The position numbers and the translations under genes are program-made. Positions 53,409 to 63,218 of a DNA stretch of 64,000 nt are shown here, one piece after another (position 1 is the stretch's first letter; each line of letters opens with the position of its first letter). The DNA comes from CAVQBC01 sp963848415 (lineage in GTDB: Bacteria; Actinomycetota; Thermoleophilia; Solirubrobacterales; Solirubrobacteraceae). The stretch covers positions 1,922,001 to 1,986,000 of the forward strand of contig CAWKDN010000001.1 in assembly GCA_963848415.1 (NCBI GenBank), read 5' to 3'. The notes under the pieces are model-generated. The model did not search any database. It was not told the DNA's origin and was given only the letters and a program-made list of their open reading frames with translations.

Positions 53409-55460
53409 ATGGCGAGCGGGTCCAAGCGGGTGGTGGCCGTGGACGTGGGCGGCACGTTCACCGACGTGTGCGTGCTCGACCAGGCCAGCGGCGAGCTCGA
53501 GGTCGCGAAGGTGGCCTCCACCGCGGACCCGATCGATGGCGTGCTCGCCGGCGTGCAGCAGGCTGGCGTCGACCTGGCCGAGACGGCGCTGTTCTGCCAC
53601 GGCACCACCGTGGCCACCAACGCGCTGATCACCCGCCGGCTGCCGAAGGCGGCGATGGTCTGCACGCGCGGGTTCCGCGACGTGGTCGAGATCGGCCGCG
53701 GCACCCGCGACGACCTGTGGGACGCCTACAAGGACAACGCCGACCCCTACATCCGCCGCCGCGACCGGCTCGAGGTGACCGAGCGCGTCGATCACCGCGG
53801 CGAGGTCGTCACCGCGCTCGACGAGGACGAGGCGCGCGAGGTCGCGCGCATCCTCGCCCGCCGCGAGGTCGAGACGGTCGCGATCTGCTTCGTGAACGCC
53901 TACGGCAACGGCGACCACGAGCAGCGGATGGCCGAGATCCTGCGCGAGGCGCTGCCCGACGCGACGATCTCGACCTCCTCCGGCGTGCTGCCCGAGCTCT
54001 TCGAGCACGAGCGCTTCTCGACCACCGTCGCCAACGCGGTGCTGTCGCCGCTGGTCTCGGGCTACGTCGCCGATCTCCAGCAGCGGCTCAAGGACGACGG
54101 CTACGACGGCGAGCTGCTGATCCTGCACTCCGGCGGCGGCGTGATGACGCCGGAGTCCGTCCAGAAGCTCGCCGTGCGCCTCGCCGCCTCCGGGATCGCG
54201 GCGGGCGCCGTCGCCGCCCACCACACCGCCGCCCTGTGCGGCCACGAGCACGCGATCGGCGTCGACATGGGCGGGACGAGCACCGACATCTCACTCGTGC
54301 ACGACGGCGAGCTGCGCACGACCAACGAGTGGTTCGTCGAGTACGGGCACCCGATCGTGTTCCCCTCGATCGAGGTGCTCACGATCGGCGCCGGCGGCGG
54401 CTCGCTGGCCACCATCGACACGGCCGGCTCGCTGCGCAACGGCCCGCAGTCCGCGGGCTCTGACCCGGGACCGGCCGCCTACGGCCAGGGCGGCGAGGAG
54501 CCGACCAACACCGACGCCAACCTCGTGCTCGGCCGGCTCGGCACGGACCTGGTGGGCGGCGGCATGTCGCTCGACCGCGACGCCGCCGAGCAGGCGATCC
54601 GCGCGAAGGTCGCGGAGCCGCTCGGGCTCGACCTGCACCAGGCGGCCAACGCGATCATCGCGGTCGCCAACGCCAACATGGCCGACGCCGTGCGGCTGAT
54701 CTCCCTGCAGCGCGGCTACGACCCGCGCGAGTTCGCGCTGGTCGTCTTCGGCGGCGCCGGCGCGCTGCACGGCGCCGCGCTCGCCGCCGAGCTCGGGATC
54801 CCCACGGTGCTCGTGCCGCCGCGCCCGGGCACCTGGTCGGCGCTCGGCTGCCTGATGGTCGACATCCGCCACGACCTGTCGGAGATGTTCCTCACCCCGG
54901 CCGCCGACGCCGATCCGGACGACCTGGACGCGGCGTTCGGCCGCCTGGAGGACGAGGGCCGCGCGCTGCTTCAGGCGGAGGGCATCGCGGGCGACGAGAT
55001 CCGGCTCGAGCGCTCGATCTCCATGCGCTACCTCGGCCAGTGGCGCTCGATGGAGGTGCGCATCGACACGGCGGAGGTCGACCTCGACGCCGCGGTCGAG
55101 CGCTTCCACGCCGAGCACGAGCGCGAGTACTCCTACCGCCGCGACGACGCGCCCGTCGAGCTCTACCGGCTCCAGCTGACCGCCGTCGGGGAGACCGAGG
55201 AGGTGCGCACGGTCCGCCAGGACCCGCAGGACGACGCCGCGATGCCCGAGCCCGCCGACCGCCGACCGGTGTGGTTCGACGGCTCCGACGAGCCGCTCCA
55301 GACGCCCGTCTACGAGCGCGAGCAGCTCCCCGCCGGGGTGAGCTTCGAGGGCCCGGCCGTGATCGACCAGCTCGACACGACGACGCTGATCCCCCCGGGC
55401 GTGCGCGCCGAGATCGACGAGTGGCTGAACATCCGCATCCGCATCACCGAGGAGGGCTGA
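53409..55460 (+). CDS. Hydantoinase/oxoprolinase A-family subunit
   Basis: This 683-residue HyuA-family protein starts VVAVDVGGTFTDVCVLD, the first phosphate loop of its ASKHA-fold ATPase. CHGTTVATNALITRRLPK, HERFSTTVANAVLSPLVSGY, GVDMGGTSTDISLV and VFGGAGALHGAALA follow. Members include N-methylhydantoinase, 5-oxoprolinase and acetone/acetophenone carboxylase subunits, which couple ATP use to ring opening or carboxylation. The substrate cannot be told. The ribosome site ggagggg lies before the ATG. The B subunit follows after 4 bp. Confidence 0.93.
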   Translation: MASGSKRVVAVDVGGTFTDVCVLDQASGELEVAKVASTADPIDGVLAGVQQAGVDLAETALFCHGTTVATNALITRRLPKAAMVCTRGFRDVVEIGRGTRDDLWDAYKDNADPYIRRRDRLEVTERVDHRGEVVTALDEDEAREVARILARREVETVAICFVNAYGNGDHEQRMAEILREALPDATISTSSGVLPELFEHERFSTTVANAVLSPLVSGYVADLQQRLKDDGYDGELLILHSGGGVMTPESVQKLAVRLAASGIAAGAVAAHHTAALCGHEHAIGVDMGGTSTDISLVHDGELRTTNEWFVEYGHPIVFPSIEVLTIGAGGGSLATIDTAGSLRNGPQSAGSDPGPAAYGQGGEEPTNTDANLVLGRLGTDLVGGGMSLDRDAAEQAIRAKVAEPLGLDLHQAANAIIAVANANMADAVRLISLQRGYDPREFALVVFGGAGALHGAALAAELGIPTVLVPPRPGTWSALGCLMVDIRHDLSEMFLTPAADADPDDLDAAFGRLEDEGRALLQAEGIAGDEIRLERSISMRYLGQWRSMEVRIDTAEVDLDAAVERFHAEHEREYSYRRDDAPVELYRLQLTAVGETEEVRTVRQDPQDDAAMPEPADRRPVWFDGSDEPLQTPVYEREQLPAGVSFEGPAVIDQLDTTTLIPPGVRAEIDEWLNIRIRITEEG

Positions 55461-55464
55461 GCCC

Positions 55465-57429
55465 GTGACGATCGCCGACCGCAGCCTGGATCCCGTCACC
55501 TTCGAGGTGCTCAAGAACGCCTTCGTGACCGTCGTCGACGAGATGGCCGAGCAGATCCTGCGCACCTGCCACTCGTTCGTCATCTACTCGCGCGACTTCT
55601 CGTGCGCGCTGTGCGACGCGAGCGGCGACACGATCATGCAGGGCTCCCAGGACATCGCCGTCCACGTCGGGACCCTGCACCTGAAGGCCAAGGCGGTGCT
55701 CGAGGACTTCGAGGGCGACATCCACGAGGGTGACGTGTTCGCCGTCAACGACCCCTACCGCGGCGGCACGCACTTCTCCGACGTCTCGATCGTGCGCCCG
55801 GTGTTCGCCGGCGGCGAGCTGATCGCGCTGGCGCAGGCCAACGGGCACTGGGCCGACATGGGCGGCAGCGTCCCCGGCTCCTTCGACGTCGCGGCCACCG
55901 ACCACTTCGGCGAGGGCGTGCGCATCCCGCCGGTGCGGATCGTCGACCGCGGCACGCCGCGCGACGACGTGATCGCGCTCGTGGCCGCCAACACCCGCGC
56001 TCCGGCGGACATCGTCGGCGACTGCCAGGCGCAGGTCGAGGCGACGCGCGTGGCCGAGGAGGAGCTCTTCCGGCTGATCGACAAGTACGGTCGCGACACC
56101 GTCGTGGCCGCCTTCGGCGAGGTGCAGGACTACGTCGAGCGCCTGACGCGGGCGCGCATCGCCGACCTGCCCGACGGCAGCTGGGAGACCGAGGACCACA
56201 TCGACTTCGACCCGGGCTCCGAAGAGGGGCTCGTCGCGGTGCGCCTGAAGATGACGATCGAGGGCGACGAGATCACCTACGACCTCGACGGCTCAGACCC
56301 CGCGATCGCGAACTTCCTCAACGCCGGCGCGGGCGCCGCGTTCTCGGGCGCGATCGCCTCCGCCAAGACGTTCCTGCCCGAGATCCCCCTGAACTCCGGC
56401 TTCTATCGCGCGATCAAGGTGGAGGTCGGCCCCGAGGGCACGATCGTCAACGCCGGCTGGCCGCACGCGGTCACCGGCTGCGTCTCCGGCGCCTACGAGA
56501 AGATCATGAACGCGGGCTTCGAGCTGTGGTCGGAGATCCTCCCCGAGCGCGCGATGGCCTGCTGCTTCAACCTCGAGTACCTGCTGGTGGGAGGTCGCGA
56601 CGCACGCGGCGAGGAGCGGCCGTACTTCATGTGGTACGACTGGATGGCCGGCGGCTGGGGCGGCCGCCAGGGCCGCGACGGGCAGAACTGCACGTCGCCC
56701 GTGTTCGGCGTCGGGCTCGCGGTCCAGCCGCTCGAGGGCCAGGAGCGGCTCACGCCGATCCTCACCTCACAGCACGAGATCATCCCGGACTCGGGCGGGC
56801 CCGGCAGGAATCGCGGCGGCTGCGGCGTGCGCAAGGGCGGCGCGCTGACCGAGGTGGAGGGGGCGGTCATGTCCTACTGCTGCGACCGCTCGCGGTCGGT
56901 CACCTGGGGGATCGGCGGCGGCCTGCCGTCGGTGCCCCACGGCGTGTGGCTGCACCGCGAGGGCGAGGCGGGCCGCTTCCTGGGCGCGAACTTCTCCGGC
57001 GTGCCCGTCGGCCCCGGCGACCGCTTCGAGCGGCCCTCGGCCGGCGGCGGCGGGCTCGGCGACCCGCTGGAGCGCGACCCCGAGGCGGTGCTCGAGGACG
57101 TCGCGGACGGCTACGTGACGATCGAGCGGGCCGCGCTGGACTACGGCGTCGTGGTCGAGGAGGTCGACGCCGAGCTCGCCGAGTACCGCATCGACGGGGA
57201 CGCCACCGAGTCGCTGCGCGCAGAGCAGCGCGGCGCGCGCGCGGCGAAGCTCGAGGAGGACCCCGAGGACGTCGCGCGGCGCTACCGCGACTCCGAGCTT
57301 GGCGTGCTCGACCTCGTCCGCCACTACGGGGTCATCCTCGACTGGGGCACCGGCGAGCTGCTCGAGCGCACCACCGAGCAGTACCGCGCGCTGGTCCAGC
57401 GGCGCAGCGCCTCGCAGTGGGCGACGTGA
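55465..57429 (+). CDS. Hydantoinase/oxoprolinase B-family subunit
   Basis: This 654-residue HyuB-family protein starts DPVTFEVLKNAFVTVVDEMA. HVGTLHLKAKAVLEDF, FAVNDPYRGGTHFSDVSIV, GHWADMGGSVPGSFD and SGGPGRNRGGCGVRKGGAL are family motifs. It pairs with the A subunit 4 bp upstream to form the ATP-dependent enzyme. The C-terminal 110 residues (EAVLEDVADGYVTIERAALDYG) are the usual ending of these enzymes. It is convergent with the MMPL transporter. Confidence 0.93.
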   Translation: MTIADRSLDPVTFEVLKNAFVTVVDEMAEQILRTCHSFVIYSRDFSCALCDASGDTIMQGSQDIAVHVGTLHLKAKAVLEDFEGDIHEGDVFAVNDPYRGGTHFSDVSIVRPVFAGGELIALAQANGHWADMGGSVPGSFDVAATDHFGEGVRIPPVRIVDRGTPRDDVIALVAANTRAPADIVGDCQAQVEATRVAEEELFRLIDKYGRDTVVAAFGEVQDYVERLTRARIADLPDGSWETEDHIDFDPGSEEGLVAVRLKMTIEGDEITYDLDGSDPAIANFLNAGAGAAFSGAIASAKTFLPEIPLNSGFYRAIKVEVGPEGTIVNAGWPHAVTGCVSGAYEKIMNAGFELWSEILPERAMACCFNLEYLLVGGRDARGEERPYFMWYDWMAGGWGGRQGRDGQNCTSPVFGVGLAVQPLEGQERLTPILTSQHEIIPDSGGPGRNRGGCGVRKGGALTEVEGAVMSYCCDRSRSVTWGIGGGLPSVPHGVWLHREGEAGRFLGANFSGVPVGPGDRFERPSAGGGGLGDPLERDPEAVLEDVADGYVTIERAALDYGVVVEEVDAELAEYRIDGDATESLRAEQRGARAAKLEEDPEDVARRYRDSELGVLDLVRHYGVILDWGTGELLERTTEQYRALVQRRSASQWAT

Positions 57430-57450
57430 TCAGCGGGGTGGGCGCCGCCG

Positions 57451-59925
57451 TCACTGCGCCGGCACCGGCGTGGCCCGCTCCTCGGCCCGCTCCTCGGCGG
57501 CGGCTGCCGTCGCGGCGTCGCGGTCGCGGAACCACTGCTCGCCCTCGATCGAGAAGTTCGGGACGATCCGGTCGAGCCAACGCGGGAACCACCAGTTGGC
57601 CGTGCCGATGAGCACCATCACGGCGGGGACGAGCAGGCAGCGCACGAGCGTCGCGTCGACCGCGACCGCGACGCCCATCCCGACGCCGAACTGCTTCACC
57701 GTCGGGTCGCCGTTGAGGATGAAGGCGAAGAAGACGCTGACCATGATCAGCGCCGCGGACGTGATCACGCGCCCGGTGGTGCCGACGCCGGCGATCACCG
57801 ACTGCCGGTTGTCGCCGCTGCCGAGCCAGTGCTCCCGGATGTGCGTCATCAGGAACACCTCGTAGTCCATCGAGAGCCCGAAGAGGATCGCGAACATCAT
57901 CAGCGGCACGAACGAGACGATCGGCACCGAGCCCTCCAGGCCGACGAGGCTCGCGCCCCAGCCCTTCTCGAAGACGGCGGTGACGACGCCGAAGGCCGCG
58001 CCGATCGACACCAGGTTCATCAGCCCGGCGGTGAGCGGGATGACGATCGAGCGGAACGCGAGCACGAGCAGCACGAAGCTCAGCGCGACGACGACGGCGA
58101 TCGTGATGATCAGGCGGCTCGAGATCTCCGACGCGAGGTCGACGTAGCCGGCCGTCTGACCGCCGACGTTGACGGTCATGTCGTTGCCCTGCTCGGCCTT
58201 CGGGACGGTCGTGTCGCGCAACCGCTGGACCAGGTCCGCCGTCGCCCGGTCGGACGGATCGGTCGTCGGCGTGACGTTCAGCACCGCCGCGGTGCCCTTG
58301 GAGTTCACGAGCGGCTCGGAGACCTGCTTGACGCCGGACACCTTCGCCATGTCCTTCTTCAGGTCCTGAAGCCGCGGATCGGTGGCGAGCTGGTCGAGCT
58401 TCTTGCGCTGCGTCTTCGACTGCTGCTCGATCTTGTCGATCTGCTTGTCGAGCTGCGGTTTGACCTGCGCCTGCGCCTGGGACTCCGCCTGCGCCGGCGG
58501 CAGGCCCTGCGCCTCGAGCTGCGCGGTGACCTGCCGCTCCTGATCGGCGGCCTCGTCGTTGGCCTTGTCCTTCTGGTCCTTTTCCTGCTTCGAGAGCTTG
58601 TCGAGGTTCGCCTGATCGGCCTTGGCCGGCTTGCGCGACAGGTCGACGCTGATCAGCAGCGGGCCGTTGGCGCCGGCGCCGAACGCGGCCGTCAGCCCGT
58701 CGGAGGCGCGCCGCGCGTCGGTGCTCTCGGGCATCGCGCGGTTGTCCTGCTGGCCGAGGTAGAGGTCGAGCGTCGGAAGCGCGAGCACGGCCAGCACGAC
58801 GATCGACAGAAGTGCGCACGGCAGCGGATGGCGCGCGACGAACCCGCCCCAGCGCAACCAGCCGTGGGGGCGAGCGTCTTGCGTGTGGCGGTGGGGCATG
58901 GGCACCGGGAGCCGGTCGATCCGGTCGCCGACGAGCCCGAGGACGGCCGGCAGCAGCGTGATCGCGCCGAGCACCGCCACCGCGACGACCAGCGCGGCGG
59001 TGTACCCGAGCGTGGTGACCAGTGGGATGCCGACGACGGCGAGCGAGAGCAGCGCGACGATCACGGTGGAGCCGGCGAACACGACCGCTCCGCCCGAGCT
59101 CGCCACCGATCGCGCGATCGACTCGCGGGTCTCCATCCCGTCGCGGCGCTGCTCGAGGTGTCGCGTGACGATGAACAGCGCGTAGTCGATCCCGACGCCG
59201 AGGCCGATCATCGTCGCCAGCGTCGGCGCGACCGTCGGCACGACGGCCACGTGGCTGAGCACGGTGATGACCGAGAGCCCGCAGACCAGCCCGAGGATCG
59301 CCGTGAAGATCGGCAGCCCCATGGCCACGACCGTGCCGAACGTGAACAGCAGGACGATCACCGCCATGCCGAGGCCGATGGCCTCGCTGGAGTGCGTGTC
59401 CGGCTTGGAGACCTTCTGGCCGAGATAGCCGCCGAACCCGACCTCCAGGCCCGCCTTGCGGGCCGGGTCGGCGAGCGCGACGATTCGGTTCGCGTCGTCG
59501 AGCGTGAGCTCGCTCGGGCTCGGGCGCAGGTTGAGCGCGACGTACCCGATCGACTTGCCCTTCGACAACTGCCCGGCGCGGTCGCTCGCCAGCGGGCTGG
59601 TCGCGCTGCGGACGGCCGGATCGGCCCGGAACGCCTTGACGGTGTCGTCGATCGGCGTCTTGAACCTGCTCGCCGTGACCTTCTCGCCGCTCGGCGCCCG
59701 CAGGACGACGGGGTTGGTGCCGTTGGCCTGCGACGCGAACCGCTGCTCGAGCAGGTCGGTCGCGGCGTTGCTGTCCGTGCCGGGCAGCGTGAGGTTGTCG
59801 CTGACGTTCGGGCCGAGCGCGCGCGCCCACGTCGCCAGCGCGGCGAAGACGAGCAGCCAGACGGCCAGCACGATCCAGCGACGGCGGACGCAGAGCCCTC
59901 CAAGGCGGAACAACGCACCGGTCAT
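57451..59925 (-). CDS. MMPL-family RND transporter
   Basis: This 824-residue inner-membrane transporter has about 12 TM helices in two repeats. The first repeat includes the periplasmic loop, then the MMPL core with GLGVGIDYALFIVTRHLEQRRDG. The second has FGLSMDYEVFLMTHIREHW and VGMGVAVAVDATLVRCLLVPA. The Asp-Tyr pairs in TM4 and TM10 are the proton-relay residues. The second periplasmic loop carries an unusual insert of about 90 residues rich in Q, K, D and E that looks coiled-coil. The ribosome site aggaagggg precedes the ATG at 59925. It may export a lipid or hydrophobic compound. Confidence 0.93.
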   Translation of the reverse strand: MTGALFRLGGLCVRRRWIVLAVWLLVFAALATWARALGPNVSDNLTLPGTDSNAATDLLEQRFASQANGTNPVVLRAPSGEKVTASRFKTPIDDTVKAFRADPAVRSATSPLASDRAGQLSKGKSIGYVALNLRPSPSELTLDDANRIVALADPARKAGLEVGFGGYLGQKVSKPDTHSSEAIGLGMAVIVLLFTFGTVVAMGLPIFTAILGLVCGLSVITVLSHVAVVPTVAPTLATMIGLGVGIDYALFIVTRHLEQRRDGMETRESIARSVASSGGAVVFAGSTVIVALLSLAVVGIPLVTTLGYTAALVVAVAVLGAITLLPAVLGLVGDRIDRLPVPMPHRHTQDARPHGWLRWGGFVARHPLPCALLSIVVLAVLALPTLDLYLGQQDNRAMPESTDARRASDGLTAAFGAGANGPLLISVDLSRKPAKADQANLDKLSKQEKDQKDKANDEAADQERQVTAQLEAQGLPPAQAESQAQAQVKPQLDKQIDKIEQQSKTQRKKLDQLATDPRLQDLKKDMAKVSGVKQVSEPLVNSKGTAAVLNVTPTTDPSDRATADLVQRLRDTTVPKAEQGNDMTVNVGGQTAGYVDLASEISSRLIITIAVVVALSFVLLVLAFRSIVIPLTAGLMNLVSIGAAFGVVTAVFEKGWGASLVGLEGSVPIVSFVPLMMFAILFGLSMDYEVFLMTHIREHWLGSGDNRQSVIAGVGTTGRVITSAALIMVSVFFAFILNGDPTVKQFGVGMGVAVAVDATLVRCLLVPAVMVLIGTANWWFPRWLDRIVPNFSIEGEQWFRDRDAATAAAAEERAEERATPVPAQ

Positions 59926-60000
59926 CACGGACCCCTTCCTCTTGATCAGCGCTCCACGGTGGTCGCGCGTCGGTGGCGAGGATCCTCCGCGCGCCCACCA

Positions 60001-60017
60001 CCCCCCACAAGAGGGGG
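60001..60017. terminator. Short GC hairpin after the LuxR-type gene
   Basis: CCCCC (60002-60006) pairs with GGGGG (60013-60017) around acaaga, 17 bp after the stop of the minus-strand regulator and before the MMPL start. It is a weak candidate terminator, since the stem is only 5 bp. Confidence 0.3.
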
Positions 60018-60033
60018 ACCCCGCGGGTTTTCC

Positions 60034-62886
60034 CTACGGTTTCGGCGGCGCCGAGGGCGCGCCGGCCTCCTCGGCGATCGCCGCCTCGAGCTGGAAGCGG
60101 GAGCGGATGCCGAGCTTGTGGTAGGCGCTGCTGAGATGGCGCTCGACCGTCTTCTCGGTGACGAACAGCGCCTGGGCGACCTCGCGGTTCGTGTGCCCCG
60201 CCGTCGCCTGGCGGCACACGCGCCACTCCGCCGCCGTCAGCGATCGGGGCCCGGTCAGCTCGATCCGCGCGCGACGCCCCGGCCCCACCTGCAGCTCGGC
60301 CCGGGCGCGCTCGGCCAGTGGGAGGGCGCCGCAGTCCTCGGCGAGCTCGATCGCCCGCCGCTGGGCGTCGCGGCCCTCACGTCGCCGGTTCGCGTGACTC
60401 AGCGCGGCGCCGAGGTCGGCGAGCGCGTGCGCCAGCTCGAGCCGCGCGGCGCTCCTCTCGAGCACCGCGACCGCCTCCTGCAGCAGCGCCGGTCGCTGCT
60501 CGCCGGCGGACACCGCCGCCGACGCGCGCAGGGCGCGTCCGAGGGCCCCGGGCGCGCCGTCGCGCCGGGCCAGCTCCAGCTGCTCGCCGGCGAGCCGAGC
60601 AGCGGTCTTCGTGTCGCCCAGCGAGGCGAGCGCCGGAGCCGCGAACGCCTTCCACTCGCCCGGCCGCTGCAGCCGCAGCGCCTCGAGTCGCCGGCCGCAA
60701 TCGATGAGGTCGGCGACGCCGGCTTCGACGTCGCCCTCGGCGATCCGCAGGCGCCCGCGCGCGATCAGGTACTCGGCGATGTACAGCCGGTCCTCGGCGA
60801 GGCCCAGCGCGTCGCCCCGCTCAGACAGCTCGGCCGCCGCCGCGAGGTCGCCGCGCTCGACGTCGACGACGATCCCGATCGCCAGCAGCTGGAGCACGGC
60901 GAAGTGCCGGTCCTCGATGACCCGCAGGCCCGTCTCGACCTCGATCTGGGCGTCCTTGAGCGCGCCCTGCGCGAGCGCGATCGCAGCGCGTTGGCCGTGG
61001 ATGAGCCCCTGCCGCGTCGCGTGGCCCTCGCGGCGTGCGCCCTCCAGCCCGGCGTCGAGCATCGGCACGGCCAGGTCGTAGCGCTCTGCCAGCCGCAGCG
61101 TCTGCAGCGCCACGAAGGCGGCGCTCGTCGCCGCGAAGGGCGGCAGGCCGGCCGCCAGGGCGGCCTGCACCTCGTCGGCGGCGGCGTCGGCCGAGCCGCC
61201 CGCGCCGAGCCGCTCCTGCGCGACGTGGATCTCCGCGACCGCCTCGAAGCCGGGATGCCCGCGCGCCTGCTCGGCGAAGCGCTGCAGGTGGGGACCGAGG
61301 CGCGCGCGCAGGGGCACCACCGCCGTCATGACCATCAGCAGCTCTGATCCGAGCTCGAGCGAGCGCTCGGCGTCGAACGGCCGGAGCTCCTCGCCGAGCG
61401 ACACCAGCGCGTCGACGGCGGCCTCGGCCGAGCGGCCACCCGACACGATCGCGCACCGCCCCAGGGTCGACGCCGCGCCGGCTCGCGTCGTCAGGCTCGC
61501 GCCCGAGCTCAGCGCGGCGAGCAGATGTGCCTCGGCCGCCTCGAACTCCATCGCGGCGACCTCGTAGCGCCCGAGCTCGGCCAGGATCTCCCCGGACTCC
61601 TGCTCCGCCGGCGACTCCGTGAGCGCGCGGCGGAGACGCTCGGCAGCCGCGCTCGGCGCTCCGCGCCGCGCGGCGGCGGTGGCCGCCGACCTGAGCGTGT
61701 CGACCCGGCGCCCCTCCCCCGTCGCGCCGGTCAACAGCAGGTGGGCGGTCACGCGCTCGGGCGACGCGCCCGCCCGCTCCAGCGCCTCGGCCGCCGCAGC
61801 GTGCCGCGCCTGGCGCTCACCGGGCGCGAGATCCTCGTAGAGCGCCGCGCGCACGATCGGATGGACGAACCCCAGGCGTGCGTCCCGGACGAAGATGTCG
61901 GCCCGCACGAGGTCGTCCGCCGCTGCGCCGGCCGCCTCCTCGCCGAGGCCCGCGACGTGGCCGGCGAGCTGCAGTTCGGTGTCGTCGCTCAGCACCGCGA
62001 CGGTCCGGGCCAGCTCGTGCGCCGCCGGGCCGAGCGTTGAGAGCCGGTGCAGGACGAAGCGGCGGACGGAGGCCGGGCCGACCGCTCCGATCTCGTCCGC
62101 CGCGGCGGCCGAGGGCACGATCCCCGACGCGTCGAGCGCGCCCAGCAGCTCGCGCAGGAACAGGGGGTTGCCGCCGGTCGCCGTGTGGCATGCGTGGCAG
62201 AAGGCCTCATCCGCATCCGCGCCCAGGCGTTCCCGCGCGAGCACCGCCGCCGCGGACTCGCTCAGCGGTCGCGGGTACAGCGCGACGGCGGAGGCTCGGG
62301 AGGCCATCTGCGCCCACACGGACCCGGGCTCGTCCGCCGGTGGACGCCCGGCGAGGAGCATGGCGATCGGCAGCCCCTCGATGCGTTGCGCCAGGTAGGC
62401 CAGGAACCGCAGGGAGTCCTGATCGACCCAGTGGCAGTCGTCGACCAGCACGAGCAGCGGGGCCCGGTCGGCGAGGTGGACCATCAGCCAGTACAGGCTG
62501 TGGAGCGCCTCGAAGCCCGCATCTTCGCCCGGCGACCCCTGCTGGTCGTGCTCGAACAGGCGCGCCGCCGGTGCCGCCGCGCCGGCGAAGGGGTCGGCGC
62601 CGGACGCGCCGGCGACCATGGGCTCGAGCAGCTGGCGCACCACGCCGAACGCGAACGGCCGCTCGAGCTCGGAGCCCCTCGCCTCCAGCGTGCTCAGGCC
62701 GGCCTCCGCGGCCGCCGCCCGCGCCTCGCGGACCAACTCGGTCTTGCCCACGCCGGGCGGTCCCTCGAGCAGGAGCAGGGTTCCCTCGCCGGCCGTGGCC
62801 CGGGCCAATCCGTCGCGACACGCGGCAAGCTCTCGCTCCCGCTCGAGCAGAGCTGCGGCCGTTCTGAGCGGCACCCCCGCGACCAT
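60034..62886 (-). CDS. Large LuxR-type regulator with N-terminal AAA ATPase (MalT/LAL-like)
   Basis: This 950-residue LAL regulator has an N-terminal STAND-like ATPase with Walker A GPPGVGKTELV (about residues 38-48) and Walker B LLVLVDDCHWVDQDSL. A long TPR-like alpha-helical middle (about 380-860) follows. The C-terminal LuxR helix-turn-helix reads LTAAEWRVCRQATAGHTNREVAQALFVTEKTVERHL, shown here only in part as TNREVAQALFVTEKTVERHL. Such proteins bind an inducer and ATP to activate nearby genes. Its likely targets are unknown, and the MMPL gene 105 bp downstream is on the same strand. The ATG at 62886 begins MVAGVPLRTAAALLERE, as usual for the family. Confidence 0.93.
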   Translation of the reverse strand: MVAGVPLRTAAALLERERELAACRDGLARATAGEGTLLLLEGPPGVGKTELVREARAAAAEAGLSTLEARGSELERPFAFGVVRQLLEPMVAGASGADPFAGAAAPAARLFEHDQQGSPGEDAGFEALHSLYWLMVHLADRAPLLVLVDDCHWVDQDSLRFLAYLAQRIEGLPIAMLLAGRPPADEPGSVWAQMASRASAVALYPRPLSESAAAVLARERLGADADEAFCHACHTATGGNPLFLRELLGALDASGIVPSAAAADEIGAVGPASVRRFVLHRLSTLGPAAHELARTVAVLSDDTELQLAGHVAGLGEEAAGAAADDLVRADIFVRDARLGFVHPIVRAALYEDLAPGERQARHAAAAEALERAGASPERVTAHLLLTGATGEGRRVDTLRSAATAAARRGAPSAAAERLRRALTESPAEQESGEILAELGRYEVAAMEFEAAEAHLLAALSSGASLTTRAGAASTLGRCAIVSGGRSAEAAVDALVSLGEELRPFDAERSLELGSELLMVMTAVVPLRARLGPHLQRFAEQARGHPGFEAVAEIHVAQERLGAGGSADAAADEVQAALAAGLPPFAATSAAFVALQTLRLAERYDLAVPMLDAGLEGARREGHATRQGLIHGQRAAIALAQGALKDAQIEVETGLRVIEDRHFAVLQLLAIGIVVDVERGDLAAAAELSERGDALGLAEDRLYIAEYLIARGRLRIAEGDVEAGVADLIDCGRRLEALRLQRPGEWKAFAAPALASLGDTKTAARLAGEQLELARRDGAPGALGRALRASAAVSAGEQRPALLQEAVAVLERSAARLELAHALADLGAALSHANRRREGRDAQRRAIELAEDCGALPLAERARAELQVGPGRRARIELTGPRSLTAAEWRVCRQATAGHTNREVAQALFVTEKTVERHLSSAYHKLGIRSRFQLEAAIAEEAGAPSAPPKP

Positions 62887-62940
62887 ACACGCGCGGCGCC
62901 CGAGGCGAAACTCACGGGATAACCGCGGGGGATCCTCCCT

Positions 62941-63186
62941 TGTCCCAGCGACGTCAAGATCGACGACCAGGTCGCGGAGGAGGATCGCGTCGTGACGCGC
63001 TGGCGGGCGACGACCGCCGCACCGGCCGCGCGGGACGGCAGCCGGTTCCCCGGCCGGGTGCCGTGGTGCGCCGGCATCTCGATCGTCCGGCTCCTGGCCG
63101 GCAAGCAGGTCGACTCCTACACCGAGTACTCGATCCCGGGCCCGATCCCCACGCCCGCCGCGGAGACCGAGCCGACCCGGCGTTGA
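62941..63186 (+). pseudogene. Relic of a SnoaL-like gene
   Basis: The frame has no start codon and is preceded by a stop at 62920. It reads VKIDDQVAEEDRVVTRWRAT, a SnoaL-type central segment, then a stretch that does not fit the family, then GISIVRLLAGKQVDSYTEYS, which fits its end. The 5' half is missing and the middle is scrambled. A shorter reading from GTG 62992 is formally open but lacks the conserved start. The remaining bases between 62887 and 63218 hold the upstream region of the LuxR-type gene and nothing else I can name. Confidence 0.6.
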
Positions 63187-63218
63187 CCGCGGCTCGTGTG
63201 CCGAGCCGGCCGGGCGTG

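Noticed and set aside
57332..60226. 964-residue open frame overlapping the MMPL gene
   Set aside because: Same strand but another frame. It shows Arg/Asp-rich nonsense while the MMPL frame has TM helices and motifs.
57829..61347. 1172-residue plus-strand open frame
   Set aside because: It spans two unrelated minus-strand genes and has no domain; a GC-driven shadow.
62992..63186. Possible 64-residue gene starting at GTG
   Set aside because: The homologous frame continues upstream without a start, so this is part of a broken SnoaL gene.
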